Shown in pieces: positions 63,770 through 64,000 of a stretch of 64,000 bases of DNA. The notes below the pieces were generated by a model. The model worked only from the letters and a program-made list of their open reading frames with translations, had not been told where the DNA came from and did not search any database. Positions within the stretch are counted from its first letter, which is position 1. Every line of letters starts with the position of its first letter. The translations under genes and the position numbers were made by a program. The stretch spans positions 558,001-622,000 of the forward strand of contig NZ_JAGXBY010000001.1 in assembly GCF_018310345.1 (NCBI RefSeq), read 5' to 3'. The stretch comes from Ornithinibacillus massiliensis (GTDB lineage Bacteria > Bacillota > Bacilli > Bacillales > Amphibacillaceae).

Positions 63770-64000
63770 GTGCAAGTTGATTTACTTATTACAAATATTG
63801 GCGAGCTTTTACCGATGGATAAAAAAGGCCCAGTAAAAGGTACCGATATGAACGCATTAACGATATGGCATGATGCAGCAATCGGAATTAGGGATGGGGT
63901 AGTAGTTTGGATAGGATCCTCGGAAGAAGCTACTATACTAGAAACCACTCAAACAATTAATGCAAATGGTAGATTAGTAACACCTGGGCTTGTAGAGCCA
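63770..64000 (+). CDS. hutI: Imidazolonepropionase, N-terminal part (cut by window end)
   Basis: The first 77 codons are visible. The GTG start at 63770 follows GAGGGGG and comes 5 bases after the hutU stop. VDLLITNIGELLPM and IGIRDGVVVWIGS match the N-terminal beta domain of HutI, and RLVTPGLVEP leads into the metal-binding region, which lies outside the window. The product would open the imidazolone ring in step three of the pathway. Identity rests on position plus these motifs. Confidence 0.85.
   Translation, partial: MQVDLLITNIGELLPMDKKGPVKGTDMNALTIWHDAAIGIRDGVVVWIGSSEEATILETTQTINANGRLVTPGLVEP

Overview
The window looks like chromosomal DNA of a low-GC Gram-positive Bacillaceae bacterium (Oceanobacillus/Virgibacillus/Ornithinibacillus-like). 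Evidence: AT-rich sequence, strong GGAGG ribosome sites with frequent TTG and GTG starts, and many families best known from Bacillus subtilis (YpmR-YpmS, YocH-like LysM/3D protein, YkpA-type ABC-F ATPase, HutH-HutU-HutI, Kbl-Tdh). No phage, insertion sequence, tRNA, rRNA or CRISPR array was seen.

Layout. 1-6036: the tail of an unknown gene, a 230-bp dispersed repeat, a Cu/Zn superoxide dismutase, and a DeoR-regulated operon (DUF1537 kinase, PdxA2, GntP permease) that matches the two-enzyme D-threonate route. 6179-6460: a compact type I toxin-antitoxin cassette too short to appear among ordinary ORFs, with a Hol_Tox-like peptide and a convergent antisense RNA. 6585-14399: an MFS exporter, a large SWIM-SNF2 helicase, an unusual regulator and an acyl-CoA ligase. 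14611-18185: a TAXI-type TRAP importer. 18283-23824: two MATE transporters, a cell-wall lysozyme-like protein preceded by a cluster of DnaA boxes, and a RidA/alcohol dehydrogenase pair.

23957-45222 is dominated by peptide import. A divergent opp system (C-B-D-F leftward, binding protein rightward) is followed, after an MFS gene and a DUF1002 gene, by two tandem paralogous five-gene opp operons (D-F-B-C-A). 45459-58710 holds cell-envelope and housekeeping genes (LysM/3D protein, threonine-degrading kbl-tdh, ABC-F ATPase, ypmR-ypmS, RarD, cardiolipin synthase, thioesterase) and a methionine gamma-lyase. 58897-64000 holds an amino acid:sodium symporter and the start of the hut operon, whose leader has a strong terminator upstream of hutH. 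Together the window describes a cell that lives on peptides and amino acids: three peptide importers, catabolism of threonine, methionine and histidine, and several probable CcpA (cre) sites in front of these genes.

The most unusual structure is a degenerate tandem array with an almost exact 21-bp period and a GATGAGCCC core. It occurs at two unlinked intergenic sites (about 38758-38940 and 48951-49097), each next to intrinsic terminators. I know of no name or function for it.
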